A stretch of 64,000 nt of DNA from GCA-016699445 sp964555055 (GCA_964555055.1 CAZKQW010000008.1:1-64000), one strand, 5' to 3'; counted from the stretch's first letter, positions 7,657-15,943 are shown. Notes: generated by a model from the letters alone, not told the origin. A program made the numbers and translations.

Positions 7657-8043
7657 TTAGGTTTTCTCCAACAACTCGATCTCATACCCGTCCGGATCGT
7701 CGATGAAGGCCATGCGTTGGTTACCGCTCGGCGTGGCGCCGGGGCCCCAGCTGAGGTCGTAGCCTTTGGCTTGGACCTTCCTTTGAATCTCCTCGATGGA
7801 AGCGACTTCAAAGGCGACATGGCCGTAACCGTCGCCGCGGTCGTAGGAGGGCGTGTCCCAGTTGTGGGTCAATTCCAATAAAGGGCTTTCGGCATTCCCG
7901 CCCGGAGGGGCCAGGAAGGCTAAGGTGAAGCGGTCTTTGGGGTAGTCGTTTTTCCGCACTAAGGCGAATCCCAAGGCGTTCACGTAAAAGTCGAGAGACT
8001 TGTCCAAGTTCCCGACGCGGATCATGGTGTGGAGGTATTTCAT
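7657..8043 (-). CDS. gloA: Lactoylglutathione lyase (glyoxalase I)
   Basis: A 128-residue protein of the vicinal-oxygen-chelate fold. It opens MKYLHTMIRVGNLDKSLDFY, and the four metal ligands of glyoxalase I are at the expected places: H5, the Glu in LLELTHNW, the His in GYGHVAFEV, and the Glu in GYEIELLE. The enzyme isomerises the methylglyoxal-glutathione adduct to S-lactoylglutathione. ATG 8043 is chosen because GGGAGGA lies just upstream; the longer frame from 8208 overlaps the divergent CBS gene. It stands alone on this strand. Confidence 0.9.
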   Translation of the reverse strand: MKYLHTMIRVGNLDKSLDFYVNALGFALVRKNDYPKDRFTLAFLAPPGGNAESPLLELTHNWDTPSYDRGDGYGHVAFEVASIEEIQRKVQAKGYDLSWGPGATPSGNQRMAFIDDPDGYEIELLEKT

Positions 8044-8146
8044 GGAGAAGTCCTCCCACGGTTCGGATACGAAGACAATAAAAGCATGAAAAGGCGTGTC
8101 TTTCCCTTCCCGGAAGCGTATGCTAAAAGTTAGGGGAGGACCGCTT

Positions 8147-8605
8147 ATGCCCACGAAACTCGCCGATATCATGACCCGCCATCCGATCACGGTGGGGATG
8201 AACGACACCGTGCGCCGGATCGGCGAGCTCTTCGAGAAGCATGGGTTCCATCATCTGCTCGTGTTGGACGAGGATCAGAACTTGGCGGGCATCGTTTCGG
8301 ACAGGGATTATCTGAAGGTCTTGAGCCCTTTTTTGAACACGTATTCCGAAAGGGACCGCGATACGGCCATCCTCGATCGGAAAGCCCATTTGATCATGTC
8401 CCATCAGCCGAAAACCGCCGGTCCCGACTTGACCCTGGAAGAAGCCAACCGTTTTTTCATCGTCAATAAGGTCTCCTGCCTGCCCATCGTTTTACCGGAC
8501 GCCGATACGGATAAAAGGGGAAAGGCCCGAAAAGTCATCGGCATCGTGACATGGCGGGATATCCTGAAGTGGAACGATGCCCACCTGCGCGCATGCGATC
8601 CCTAG
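8147..8605 (+). CDS. Two-CBS-domain protein
   Basis: A 152-residue protein consisting of a tandem pair of CBS domains: the first opens LADIMTRHPITVGMNDTVRRIGELFEKHGFHHLLVLDE, the second ends SCLPIVLPDADTDKRGKARKVIGIVTWRDILKW. CBS pairs (Bateman modules) bind adenine nucleotides and act as energy or ionic sensors. With no attached catalytic domain it probably acts as a partner or stand-alone sensor. I chose ATG 8147 because GGGGAGGA precedes it; the frame from 8096 has no such site. Confidence 0.85.
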   Translation: MPTKLADIMTRHPITVGMNDTVRRIGELFEKHGFHHLLVLDEDQNLAGIVSDRDYLKVLSPFLNTYSERDRDTAILDRKAHLIMSHQPKTAGPDLTLEEANRFFIVNKVSCLPIVLPDADTDKRGKARKVIGIVTWRDILKWNDAHLRACDP

Positions 8606-8629
8606 ACCTCCTCCGTTCTCCCCCAATTT

Positions 8630-8658
8630 TTGATTGAACAAATATTTTTTTCTATCGT
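8630..8658 (+). promoter_or_regulatory. Candidate promoter of the serine/purine operon
   Basis: TTGATT (8630-8635) and TATCGT (8653-8658) are spaced 17 bases apart in the gap before the class V aminotransferase. Each box matches four of six consensus bases. The gap holds no gene. Confidence 0.35.
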
Positions 8659-8709
8659 AGAGACGCGTTTCTTTTTCGATATTCGACCGCTAACGAGAGG
8701 ACTCAAGCT

Positions 8710-9849
8710 ATGCAAAAATACCGTCTATTCGCTCCCGGCCCCGTGCCGGTCCCGGAAGAAGTATCCCTACAAATGGCACGACCCATTATCCACCATCGGA
8801 CCAAAGCTTTTGAAGCTATCGTCGCCCAGGTGAAGGAAGACTTAAAGTGGCTTTACCAGACCCAAAAGGATGTAATCACACTCGCATCATCCGGGACGGG
8901 GGCTATGGAAGCCGCGATCACCAACACACTGAACGCCGGCGATAAAGTCATCGTCGTCGACGGCGGTAAGTTCGGCGAGCGCTGGTGGAAGATCGCCCAG
9001 GCTTACGGTCTCGAAGTCGATATCCTGAAGGTGGAGTGGGGGAATCCCGTCGATCCCAAGGACGTGGAAAAGAAGCTCGCCCAAGGCGGTTATAAGGCCG
9101 TGCTCGTGCAGGCTTCCGAAAGCTCGACGGGGACGTACCATCCCATCGAAGAGTTGGCGAAGCTGACGCGCGGCCGGGAAGATTGCCTCTTGATCGTGGA
9201 TGCGATCTCGGCGCTGGGCGCGGTGAATTTGCCCTTCGACGCGTGGGGGATCGACATCCTGGTGGCGGGCTCCCAAAAGGCCTTGGCCTTGCCTCCGGGT
9301 TTGGCGTTCATCGCCTTGTCGGATAAGGCTTGGAAATTCGCCGAGACCTGTAAGACGAAGAAATTCTATTTCGACTTGAAGCGCGAGAAGAAGAACCTCG
9401 ACCAGAACACGACGGCCTTCACGCCCGCCATCACCTTGGTGATCGGCCTGGCCGAGTCTTTGAAGTCCATGAAGAAGGAAGGGTTGGAGAATCTCTTCGC
9501 CCGCCATGCGCGTTTGGCGAAGGCTACGCAAGAAGCCATGAAGGCGTTGGGCTTGAAGCTCTATTCGAAGTCTCCCGTCAATTCGCTGACGGCCGTGTGC
9601 GTGCCGGAAGGCATCGACGGCGGCAAGGTCACGAAGCTCATGGAAGGGAAGTTCAGCATGACGATCGCCGGAGGCCAGGACGCCGCGAAGGGCAAGATCT
9701 TCCGGATCGCGCACCTGGGTTATTTCGACGACCTCGACATCGTGACCGTGGTGGCCGCGATCGAAGGGACGCTCGCCGAGCTCGGGCATAAGTTCGAAAT
9801 GGGCAAGGGCGTCGGTGCCGCGATGAAAGTGCTTTGGAACAAACAATAA
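8710..9849 (+). CDS. Class V aminotransferase (alanine-glyoxylate / serine-pyruvate type)
   Basis: A 379-residue PLP-dependent aminotransferase. The opening YRLFAPGPVPVPEEV, the SSGTGAMEAAI phosphate-binding turn, the LIVDAISALGAV strand with the PLP-ring Asp, and the lysine in VAGSQKALALPPGLAF that would bind PLP are all as expected for the AGXT/serine-pyruvate group. It is 10 bases upstream of serA. In organisms that lack SerC, a homologue of this kind can carry out the phosphohydroxypyruvate-to-phosphoserine step or supply pyruvate/glyoxylate transamination, so a role in serine synthesis is a reasonable inference from context, not proven by sequence. Confidence 0.85.
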   Translation: MQKYRLFAPGPVPVPEEVSLQMARPIIHHRTKAFEAIVAQVKEDLKWLYQTQKDVITLASSGTGAMEAAITNTLNAGDKVIVVDGGKFGERWWKIAQAYGLEVDILKVEWGNPVDPKDVEKKLAQGGYKAVLVQASESSTGTYHPIEELAKLTRGREDCLLIVDAISALGAVNLPFDAWGIDILVAGSQKALALPPGLAFIALSDKAWKFAETCKTKKFYFDLKREKKNLDQNTTAFTPAITLVIGLAESLKSMKKEGLENLFARHARLAKATQEAMKALGLKLYSKSPVNSLTAVCVPEGIDGGKVTKLMEGKFSMTIAGGQDAAKGKIFRIAHLGYFDDLDIVTVVAAIEGTLAELGHKFEMGKGVGAAMKVLWNKQ

Positions 9850-9859
9850 GGAAACGAAT

Positions 9860-11449
9860 ATGCCAAAAGTTTTAGTCAGCGATAAGTTGTCGGAACAAGG
9901 CTTGGCGATCCTGAAGGCCGCCAAGAACCTGGAAGTGGACGTGAAGACGGGACTGCCTCCCGAGGAGATCAAGAAGATCATCGGCGGTTACGACGCTTGG
10001 ATCGTGCGCAGCGCGACGAAGTGCACGCCGGAACTGATCGCAGCGGCGGACTCCCTCAAGATCATCGCTCGCGCCGGCATCGGCGTGGACAACGTCGACC
10101 TGCCTGCGGCGACGAAGAAGGGCGTGGTCGTCATGAACACGCCGTCGGGCAACGCCGTCACGACGGCCGAGCACGCGATCGCGATGATGTTCGCCATCGC
10201 CCGTAAGATCCCCCAGGCTTCCGCCAACGTGAAGGGCGGGAAGTGGGAGAAGAACAAGTTCATGGGAGCGGAGCTTTGCAATAAGTTCCTGGGCGTCGTC
10301 GGCGTCGGGAACATCGGCAAGATCGTCGCCAACCGCGCTTTGGGCCTTAAGATGCGCGTCCTGGGCTTCGATCCGTTCCTCTCGAAGGAAGCGGCGGAAA
10401 AGCTCGGCATCGAATTGGTCGAACTCGACGAGCTCTTCAAGAGAGCCGACTTCATCACGACGCACGTACCCTTGAGCGATAAGACGAAGAATTTGATCAA
10501 TAAAGACGCTTTCCAAAAAATGAAAAAGGGCGTGCACATCATCAACTGCGCGCGCGGCGGCATCGTGAACGAAGCCGACTTGGTGTGGGCCCTCGAGCAA
10601 GGCATCGTCAAGGGCGCAGCTCTGGACGTGTTCGAGCAGGAACCCCCTCCGGCCGATCATCCGTTGCTCAAATCCGACCAAGTCATCTACACGCCCCATC
10701 TCGGCGCGGCTACCGACGAGGCCCAGGAGAACGTCGCCTTGGAAGTCGCCGAACTCGTGGTGGATTATTTCACGAACGGGACGATCAAGAATTCCGTCAA
10801 CTTCCCTTCGGTGACGGGCGAGATGTCGAAGATCCTCAGGCCCTACATCGCCTTGGCCGAAAAATTGGGCTCCCTTCAAGGCCAGTTGATCGAGAAGCTG
10901 CCCACGGAAATCCTGATCGAATACCGCGGCGACATCTCGGACTACAACACGGCCCCCGTGACACAGGCTTTGCTGAAGGGTTTGTTGGGTTCGATGATCA
11001 AGTCGGAGTCGGTGAATTACGTGAACGCCAGCTTGGTCGCAAAAGAAAAGGGGATCCGCGTCGTGGATTCCAAGGTGCGGGAAGCCCAAGACTTCGCGAC
11101 GTTGATTTCGGTGATCGTGAAAATCGGTATGGAAGAGCGCGTGGTGTCCGGCTCCATTTTCGGCAAGACCAATCCCCGCATCGTCCAGATCGGTTCCTTC
11201 TATCTGGAAGCCGTTCCCCAAGGAACGATCCTCGTCATCCACAATTACGACAAGCCGGGAGTCGTCGGTCATATCGGTACGTTCTTGGGGGAGAAGAAGA
11301 TCAATATTTCCCGGATGCAGCTCGGCTTGGAAAAGGACAAGGACGAGGCCATCGCCCTCTACAACGTGGAAGGCGACGTGACCGAAGCCTTGGTGAAGGA
11401 AATCGAGAAGCTCCCCAACATCATTTCCGTCAAGAAAGTCGTCCTTTAA
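9860..11449 (+). CDS. serA: D-3-phosphoglycerate dehydrogenase
   Basis: A 529-residue long-form SerA. In order: substrate domain, Rossmann domain with the NAD site VVGVGNIGKIVANRA, the catalytic ARGGIVNEADL and the general-acid His in YTPHLGAATDEAQENVA, then an allosteric-substrate-binding domain (about 320-450) and a C-terminal ACT domain (about 455-529, ILVIHNYDKPGVVGHIGTFLG) expected to sense serine. It oxidises 3-phosphoglycerate to phosphohydroxypyruvate, the first step of serine synthesis. It lies between the aminotransferase (10 bases) and purA (1 base), so the three are one transcript. Confidence 0.97.
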   Translation: MPKVLVSDKLSEQGLAILKAAKNLEVDVKTGLPPEEIKKIIGGYDAWIVRSATKCTPELIAAADSLKIIARAGIGVDNVDLPAATKKGVVVMNTPSGNAVTTAEHAIAMMFAIARKIPQASANVKGGKWEKNKFMGAELCNKFLGVVGVGNIGKIVANRALGLKMRVLGFDPFLSKEAAEKLGIELVELDELFKRADFITTHVPLSDKTKNLINKDAFQKMKKGVHIINCARGGIVNEADLVWALEQGIVKGAALDVFEQEPPPADHPLLKSDQVIYTPHLGAATDEAQENVALEVAELVVDYFTNGTIKNSVNFPSVTGEMSKILRPYIALAEKLGSLQGQLIEKLPTEILIEYRGDISDYNTAPVTQALLKGLLGSMIKSESVNYVNASLVAKEKGIRVVDSKVREAQDFATLISVIVKIGMEERVVSGSIFGKTNPRIVQIGSFYLEAVPQGTILVIHNYDKPGVVGHIGTFLGEKKINISRMQLGLEKDKDEAIALYNVEGDVTEALVKEIEKLPNIISVKKVVL

Positions 11450-11450
11450 T

Positions 11451-12773
11451 ATGCCGAACATCGTCATCGTCGGGACCCAATGGGGGGATGAAGGAAAGGG
11501 CAAGATCGTCGACGTCTTCACGGAACACGTGAAGGTCGTCGTCCGCTTCCAGGGCGGGAACAACGCCGGGCATACCTTGGTGGTGGACGGCAAGAAGACA
11601 GTCCTCCACCTCATCCCGTCGGGAGCCCTCACGCCGGGTGTCACCTGCATCATCGGCAACGGCGTCGTAATCGATCCCGAGATCCTCCTGGAGGAAATCC
11701 AAGCCTTGCAGGCGAAGGGTTATTTGATTCCGACGAAGACGCGAAAAGGGGATGTGCATTCCCCCTTATTGATCAGTGACAAGGCGCACGTCATTTTACC
11801 CTACCATAAGAGGATCGATTACCTGCGCGAGCAAAAGGCGGGGCGTGACAAGATCGGCACCACCGGCCGGGGGATCGGACCGACATACGAAGACAAGATG
11901 GCCCGCATGGGCATCCGGATGGGTGAGCTCGTCGACCCAGAATTGCTGAGAAAAAGGCTGGAAGCCATTATTCCGGAAAAAAATTATTTCCTGAAAACCG
12001 TCCTAAACGCCGAACCCTTCAGCCTTGACGAGGTTTATGAAGTCTATGTGGAGTTGGGAAAAAAGCTGGCGCCTTACGTCCAAAACACCTCGATCGTCTT
12101 GAGCGAAGCCCTCAAAAAGAAGAAGAACATCCTCTTTGAAGGAGCCCAAGGCACTTCGCTCGACGTCGATCACGGGACTTACCCCTTCGTCACTTCCTCC
12201 AACACCGTGGCCGGAAACGCCTGTGCGGGGAGCGGCGTCGGACCGACCGCCATCGACGGTGTCTTGGGAATCGCCAAGGCCTACACGACACGCGTGGGCA
12301 GCGGGCCCTTTCCAACGGAGTTATTCGACGAGACGGGCGAACGCTTGAGGAAGATCGGCGGCGAATTCGGGGCGACGACCGGTCGTCCGCGACGCTGCGG
12401 TTGGCTCGACACCGTCGTCTTGCGGCATGCCGCCCGCGTGAACGGATTGACGGGCTTGATCGTCACGAAGCTCGACGTCCTGTCCGGATTCAAGGACCTC
12501 AAGATTTGCGACGGATACCGCTATCAGGGCAGGGTTTTGAAGGAGTTCCCAAGCTCGGTGGACGTCTTGAACGCGTGCGAACCCGTCTACGAAACGGTCA
12601 AAGGATGGAAGGAAGACATTTCCGCGATCAAGAAGTTCGCCAAGCTCCCCGCGAACGCCCGCAAATACCTTCAAAAAATCGAAAAGCTGACCGGCGTGAA
12701 GATCATCATGGTGTCCGTAGGTCCCGACCGGGAACAACAGTTCCTTCTCAAAAATCCCTTCGCGAAAAACTAA
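11451..12773 (+). CDS. purA: Adenylosuccinate synthetase
   Basis: A 440-residue PurA. The GTP-site opening VGTQWGDEGKGKIVD, the VVRFQGGNNAGHTL block with the catalytic His, the TTGRGIGPTYEDKMAR loop and the FEGAQGTSLDVDHGTYPFVTSSN segment are all intact. It joins IMP and aspartate, using GTP, on the way to AMP. The length is normal (430-440 residues). The start at ATG 11451 follows the serA stop by one base, so translation is probably coupled. Confidence 0.97.
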   Translation: MPNIVIVGTQWGDEGKGKIVDVFTEHVKVVVRFQGGNNAGHTLVVDGKKTVLHLIPSGALTPGVTCIIGNGVVIDPEILLEEIQALQAKGYLIPTKTRKGDVHSPLLISDKAHVILPYHKRIDYLREQKAGRDKIGTTGRGIGPTYEDKMARMGIRMGELVDPELLRKRLEAIIPEKNYFLKTVLNAEPFSLDEVYEVYVELGKKLAPYVQNTSIVLSEALKKKKNILFEGAQGTSLDVDHGTYPFVTSSNTVAGNACAGSGVGPTAIDGVLGIAKAYTTRVGSGPFPTELFDETGERLRKIGGEFGATTGRPRRCGWLDTVVLRHAARVNGLTGLIVTKLDVLSGFKDLKICDGYRYQGRVLKEFPSSVDVLNACEPVYETVKGWKEDISAIKKFAKLPANARKYLQKIEKLTGVKIIMVSVGPDREQQFLLKNPFAKN

Positions 12774-12789
12774 ACCCTACGTTTTCGTC

Positions 12790-12984
12790 TCATGTCCTCT
12801 TTCTTGACGACGCTGGAAGCAATGCCATGTCGAAAGGCGTCATCTGGCCGACATCCCGTTTACCGGTCAAGCGCATGCCGACCAACAACACCACATAGAC
12901 GGCGAAGGCGCGAAACGCGATTTCCACGACATTTTCCTCGGGAACCCACATGATTTTTGAAATTTCCCATAAAACGACCGGCAA
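12790..12984 (-). pseudogene. N-terminal stub of a DUF421 (YetF-type) membrane protein
   Basis: A 64-residue frame whose middle, VYVVLLVGMRLTGKRDVGQMTPFD, matches the first transmembrane helix and the GKRxxGQMTPFD motif of DUF421/YetF proteins. The family is about 150-230 residues long with a cytoplasmic C-terminal domain; here the frame leaves the family pattern right after TPFDMALL and stops, and nothing similar follows in other frames before purA. I read it as a 3'-truncated remnant with its start still in place. Confidence 0.6.
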
Positions 12985-13062
12985 AACAACCTTCTAAAAA
13001 CCCCATTTCGAGCTTGACGTAGAGAGCTACAACTATCTAAAAACGCAAACCTTTTGAAAAGT

Positions 13063-13171
13063 GAGTGAGCATGAAATGAATGGATTCAATCCATTTATTT
13101 CAGCGGAGCGAACGATCAAACAGTGGTTATCAGATGGGGATTATTAAGGGGAGAGCGGTATCTTCCCTTAA
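13063..13171 (+). repeat. Structured dispersed repeat, copy A
   Basis: About 109 bases that reappear, diverged, at 15041-15148. It holds two hairpins. Hairpin 1 is a 14-bp stem, TGAAATGAATGGAT (13072-13085), loop TCA, ATCCATTTATTTCA (13089-13102), with one G-T pair. Hairpin 2 is an 11-bp stem, TTAAGGGGAGA (13144-13154), loop GCGGTA, TCTTCCCTTAA (13161-13171). Between them are the shared blocks CGGAG-GA-CGATC and CAGATGGGG. It sits 7 bases before tRNA-Val. See copy B for the paired base changes. Function unknown. Confidence 0.75.
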
Positions 13172-13178
13172 TTCGTAA

Positions 13179-13252
13179 GGACGCGTAGCTCAGTTGGTTA
13201 GAGTACTTCCTTGACATGGAAGGGGTCACAGGTTCGAATCCTGTCGCGTCCA
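13179..13252 (+). tRNA. tRNA-Val (GAC)
   Basis: A 74-base cloverleaf. The acceptor stem is GGACGCG (13179-13185) with CGCGTCC (13245-13251) and discriminator A at 13252. The anticodon arm is CTTCC-TTGACAT-GGAAG, anticodon GAC at 13213-13215. The T arm is GGTTCGAATCC type. CCA is not encoded (CAA follows). The gene ends 18 bases before thrS, so the two are probably on one transcript. Confidence 0.95.
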
Positions 13253-13270
13253 CAATGAAATTAGAACTTT

Positions 13271-15016
13271 ATGGCATGTAGAGCCGGTTTTGAAAACGAT
13301 CCCGTGGAGAAGATGCGACACTCGTGCGCTCACGTCCTCGCCTCCGCCGTCCAAGAGTTGTTCCCAGGCACGCAAGTCACGATAGGCCCCGTCATCGACG
13401 ACGGCTTCTTCTACGATTTTTCGGCGGAAAAACCCTTCACTCCGGAGGATTTGGAGAAGATCGAAGCCAAGATGGCCGAGATCGTCAAGAAGGACCTTCC
13501 CATCGAAAAGAAGGAAATGACTCGCGACGAGGCCATCCGGCTTTTCCAAGGAAAGGGCGAAAAGTTCAAGGTCGAGATCATCCAGGATATTCCGGCCTCT
13601 GAATCAATCACCTGTTTCCAGCACGGCGATTGGTTGGATCTTTGCAAAGGCCCCCATACCGCGCGCACCGGCGACATCAAAGCCTTCAAACTGCTTTCTT
13701 CCGCTTCTTCCTATTGGAGGGGTGACGAAAAGAGGGAGCGGCTTCAGCGCATCTACGGCACGGCCTTCGCGTCCCAAAAAGACTTAGAAGATTTTCTGGA
13801 GAAGAGACGTCAGGCCGAGGCGCGAGACCACCGGAAACTCGGCAAGGATCTTGACCTATTCAGCACCCTGGAAGAATTGGGCCCCGGTTTGATCCTCTGG
13901 CATCCCAAGGGCGCGCGCATCCGGAAAGGCATCGAGGATTTTTGGCGGGAGTCGCACGTGAAGGGCGGTTACGAAATCGTCTACACGCCGCACATCGCGA
14001 ACCGGGACCTTTGGAAGACCTCAGGTCATTTGGATTTCTACCAAGACTCGATGTATTCCCCCATGGATTTGGACGGGCAGGATTACCAGCTCAAGCCCAT
14101 GAACTGCCCCTTTCACATCCAGATCTACAAGACACAGTTGAGGAGCTACCGGGATTTCCCCCTTCGCTGGGCGGAGCTGGGGACGGTCTATCGCTACGAA
14201 CGATCCGGCGTCCTGCACGGTTTATTGCGCGTACGCGGCTTCACCCAGGACGACGCTCATATTTTTTGCCGCGACGATCAATTGGAGGGCGAAGTCGCCC
14301 AAGTCTTGGACTTCACCTTCAACATGATGAAGACGTTCGGGTTCAGCGATTTCGAAGTCTACCTGTCCACGCGCCCCGAAAAATCGGTCGGCACGGACGC
14401 GAATTGGGAACACGCGACGGGAGCCCTCAAGCAAGCTTTGGAATCCCGGCAGATTAAATACGAGATCGATCCCGGGGAAGGGGTCTTCTACGGGCCGAAG
14501 ATCGACGTGAAGATCCGCGACGTCATCGGGCGCGCGTGGCAATGCTCGACGATCCAAGTGGACTTCAACCTGCCGAACCGTTTCGAGCTCGAGTACGTCG
14601 CTTCGGATGGCAGCCGTAAACAACCCATCATGGTGCACCGAGCCCTCTTGGGATCGTTGGAGCGCTTCTTCGGGGTCTTGGTGGAGCATTACGCGGGTCA
14701 ATTCCCGACGTGGTTGGCCCCGGTCCAGGTGCGTCTGATCGCCGTCTCCGAGAAGGTGACTCCCTACGTGGATACCCTCTTTCAGAAGCTGCAGGAAAAG
14801 GGCGTGCGGGTAGAGAAGGATACGAGCAGCGAGAAATTAGGCGCGAAGATCCGCGAAGCCGAGCTGCAAAAGATTCCCTATATGATTATTTGTGGCCAAA
14901 AAGAGGCTGATCAGGGTAAAGTTAGCGTTCGCAGTAAGAAAAAAGGCGATCTGGGCGCCATGACGTTGGATGAGATGATCCAACTTATAGTGGCCGAGAT
15001 AGAGGATAAAGTTTAA
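13271..15016 (+). CDS. thrS: Threonyl-tRNA synthetase lacking the TGS domain
   Basis: A 581-residue ThrRS. It begins almost directly at the editing domain: MRHSCAHVLASAVQELFPG contains the HxxxH metal motif (HSCAH). The usual 60-residue N-terminal TGS domain is missing, and the stop at 13262-13264 shows it is not encoded in frame upstream. The class II catalytic core (about 240-480) is complete, including PMNCPFHIQIY, RWAELGTVYRYERSGVLHGLLRVRGFTQDD split over motif 2, and PIMVHRALLGSLERFFGVL as motif 3; the anticodon-binding domain closes the protein. ATG 13271 has no clear ribosome binding site; ATG 13313, three bases after GGAG, is a good alternative. Neither restores a TGS domain. Confidence 0.95.
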   Translation: MACRAGFENDPVEKMRHSCAHVLASAVQELFPGTQVTIGPVIDDGFFYDFSAEKPFTPEDLEKIEAKMAEIVKKDLPIEKKEMTRDEAIRLFQGKGEKFKVEIIQDIPASESITCFQHGDWLDLCKGPHTARTGDIKAFKLLSSASSYWRGDEKRERLQRIYGTAFASQKDLEDFLEKRRQAEARDHRKLGKDLDLFSTLEELGPGLILWHPKGARIRKGIEDFWRESHVKGGYEIVYTPHIANRDLWKTSGHLDFYQDSMYSPMDLDGQDYQLKPMNCPFHIQIYKTQLRSYRDFPLRWAELGTVYRYERSGVLHGLLRVRGFTQDDAHIFCRDDQLEGEVAQVLDFTFNMMKTFGFSDFEVYLSTRPEKSVGTDANWEHATGALKQALESRQIKYEIDPGEGVFYGPKIDVKIRDVIGRAWQCSTIQVDFNLPNRFELEYVASDGSRKQPIMVHRALLGSLERFFGVLVEHYAGQFPTWLAPVQVRLIAVSEKVTPYVDTLFQKLQEKGVRVEKDTSSEKLGAKIREAELQKIPYMIICGQKEADQGKVSVRSKKKGDLGAMTLDEMIQLIVAEIEDKV

Positions 15017-15040
15017 CGAATAGGCTATTCGCTTCCTAGC

Positions 15041-15148
15041 GAGCGAGTATTGATGAGTCGGATTCAATCCGATTCATCAAACGGAGTGAGCGATCCCAAC
15101 ACGACCTTCAGATGGGGGTTTTAGGGGAGAGCGGGATCTCCCCCTAAA
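15041..15148 (+). repeat. Structured dispersed repeat, copy B
   Basis: The second copy of the element at 13063-13171, here between thrS and infC. Hairpin 1 is TGATGAGTCGGAT (15051-15063), loop TCA, ATCCGATTCATCA (15067-15079). Compared with copy A most stem bases differ, yet pairing is kept and the TCA loop is identical. Hairpin 2 is TTTAGGGGAGA (15120-15130), loop GCGGGA, TCTCCCCCTAAA (15137-15148), with one bulged C. The shared CGGAG-GA-CGATC and CAGATGGGG blocks lie between. It ends 16 bases before the infC start, so hairpin 2 could affect read-through or infC translation. No T-run follows, so it is not a standard terminator. Confidence 0.75.
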
Positions 15149-15164
15149 TACCAACGGAGGTTGT

Positions 15165-15695
15165 TTGGCTTTCTATAAAGATCGGGAACGTGAGCGAGAA
15201 GTTCGGGTCAATAATCGCATTAAAGTGCCGCAGGTCCGTTTGATCGACGATCGCGGGGAGCAAAAAGGGGTAGTGTCAACTTTCGATGCCCTCCGGATGG
15301 CTCGAGATATCGGCCTGGACTTGGTCGAAATATCACCCAACTCGAGCCCTCCTGTTTGTAAGATTCTTGATTACGGAAAATACAAATACGACATCAAGAA
15401 AAAGGCCCACGAAGCCAAAAAGAAGCAGACGGTCATTAAAGTCAAAGAAGTGAAGATGCGTCCGGCGACGGACGATCATGACATCGAATTCAAGGTGAAC
15501 CATATCAAACGGTTCTTGGAGGAGGGCGATAAGGTGAAGGTCGTCGTCGTCTTCAAGGGCCGTGAGATGGTGTATCAGGACCGCGGCAAGGCGGTTTTGG
15601 AGAGAATCTTAGGGGAAGTGAAGGACAAGGCCAAAGTCGAACAGACGCCGAACATGGAAGGTAAGTCCATGTTCATGCTGCTCGGGCCCGTTTAA
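15165..15695 (+). CDS. infC: Translation initiation factor IF-3, TTG start
   Basis: A 176-residue IF-3. The N-terminal domain includes VNNRIKVPQVRLIDDRGEQ and LDLVEISPNSSPPVCKILDYGKYKYD; the C-terminal domain includes VKEVKMRPATDDHDIEFKVNHIKRFLEEGDKVKVVVVFKGREM. It binds the 30S subunit, keeps it free of 50S, and checks the start codon. The start is TTG at 15165 with a strong GGAGG four bases before it. infC genes commonly use an unusual start codon (AUU in E. coli) so that IF-3 represses its own translation; a TTG here fits that logic, as an inference. It leads infC-rpmI-rplT. Confidence 0.96.
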   Translation: MAFYKDREREREVRVNNRIKVPQVRLIDDRGEQKGVVSTFDALRMARDIGLDLVEISPNSSPPVCKILDYGKYKYDIKKKAHEAKKKQTVIKVKEVKMRPATDDHDIEFKVNHIKRFLEEGDKVKVVVVFKGREMVYQDRGKAVLERILGEVKDKAKVEQTPNMEGKSMFMLLGPV

Positions 15696-15718
15696 TCCAA
15701 AGAAAGAAGGAGAAGTTT

Positions 15719-15916
15719 ATGCCTAAATTAAAAACGAACAAAGCCGCTAAAAAGCGCTTTAAAGTGATGAAGTCCGGTAAGATCAAAAGAAAGAAGGCTT
15801 TTTTGAGACATATCTTGACTTCCAAGCCAAAAGGTCGCAAACGCAGCCTTCGCCAAGGAACGTATGTGCATGATTCAGATGCCTTCGCGGTGAAGCAATT
15901 ATTGCCATACAGCTAA
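15719..15916 (+). CDS. rpmI: 50S ribosomal protein L35
   Basis: A 65-residue, very basic protein: MPKLKTNKAAKKRFKVMKSGKIKRKKAFLRHILTSK, the standard L35 sequence and length. It follows infC by 23 bases with GAAGGAGAAG as ribosome binding site and precedes rplT by 27 bases, the classic order. Confidence 0.97.
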   Translation: MPKLKTNKAAKKRFKVMKSGKIKRKKAFLRHILTSKPKGRKRSLRQGTYVHDSDAFAVKQLLPYS

Positions 15917-15943
15917 AAGACAAAAATTTTTAAGGAGTTATGT

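Noticed and set aside
9872..11659. 595-residue frame antisense to serA and purA
   Set aside because: It is the complementary shadow of two certain genes in high-GC DNA; the composition (His/Asp/Arg-rich) is typical of antisense frames.
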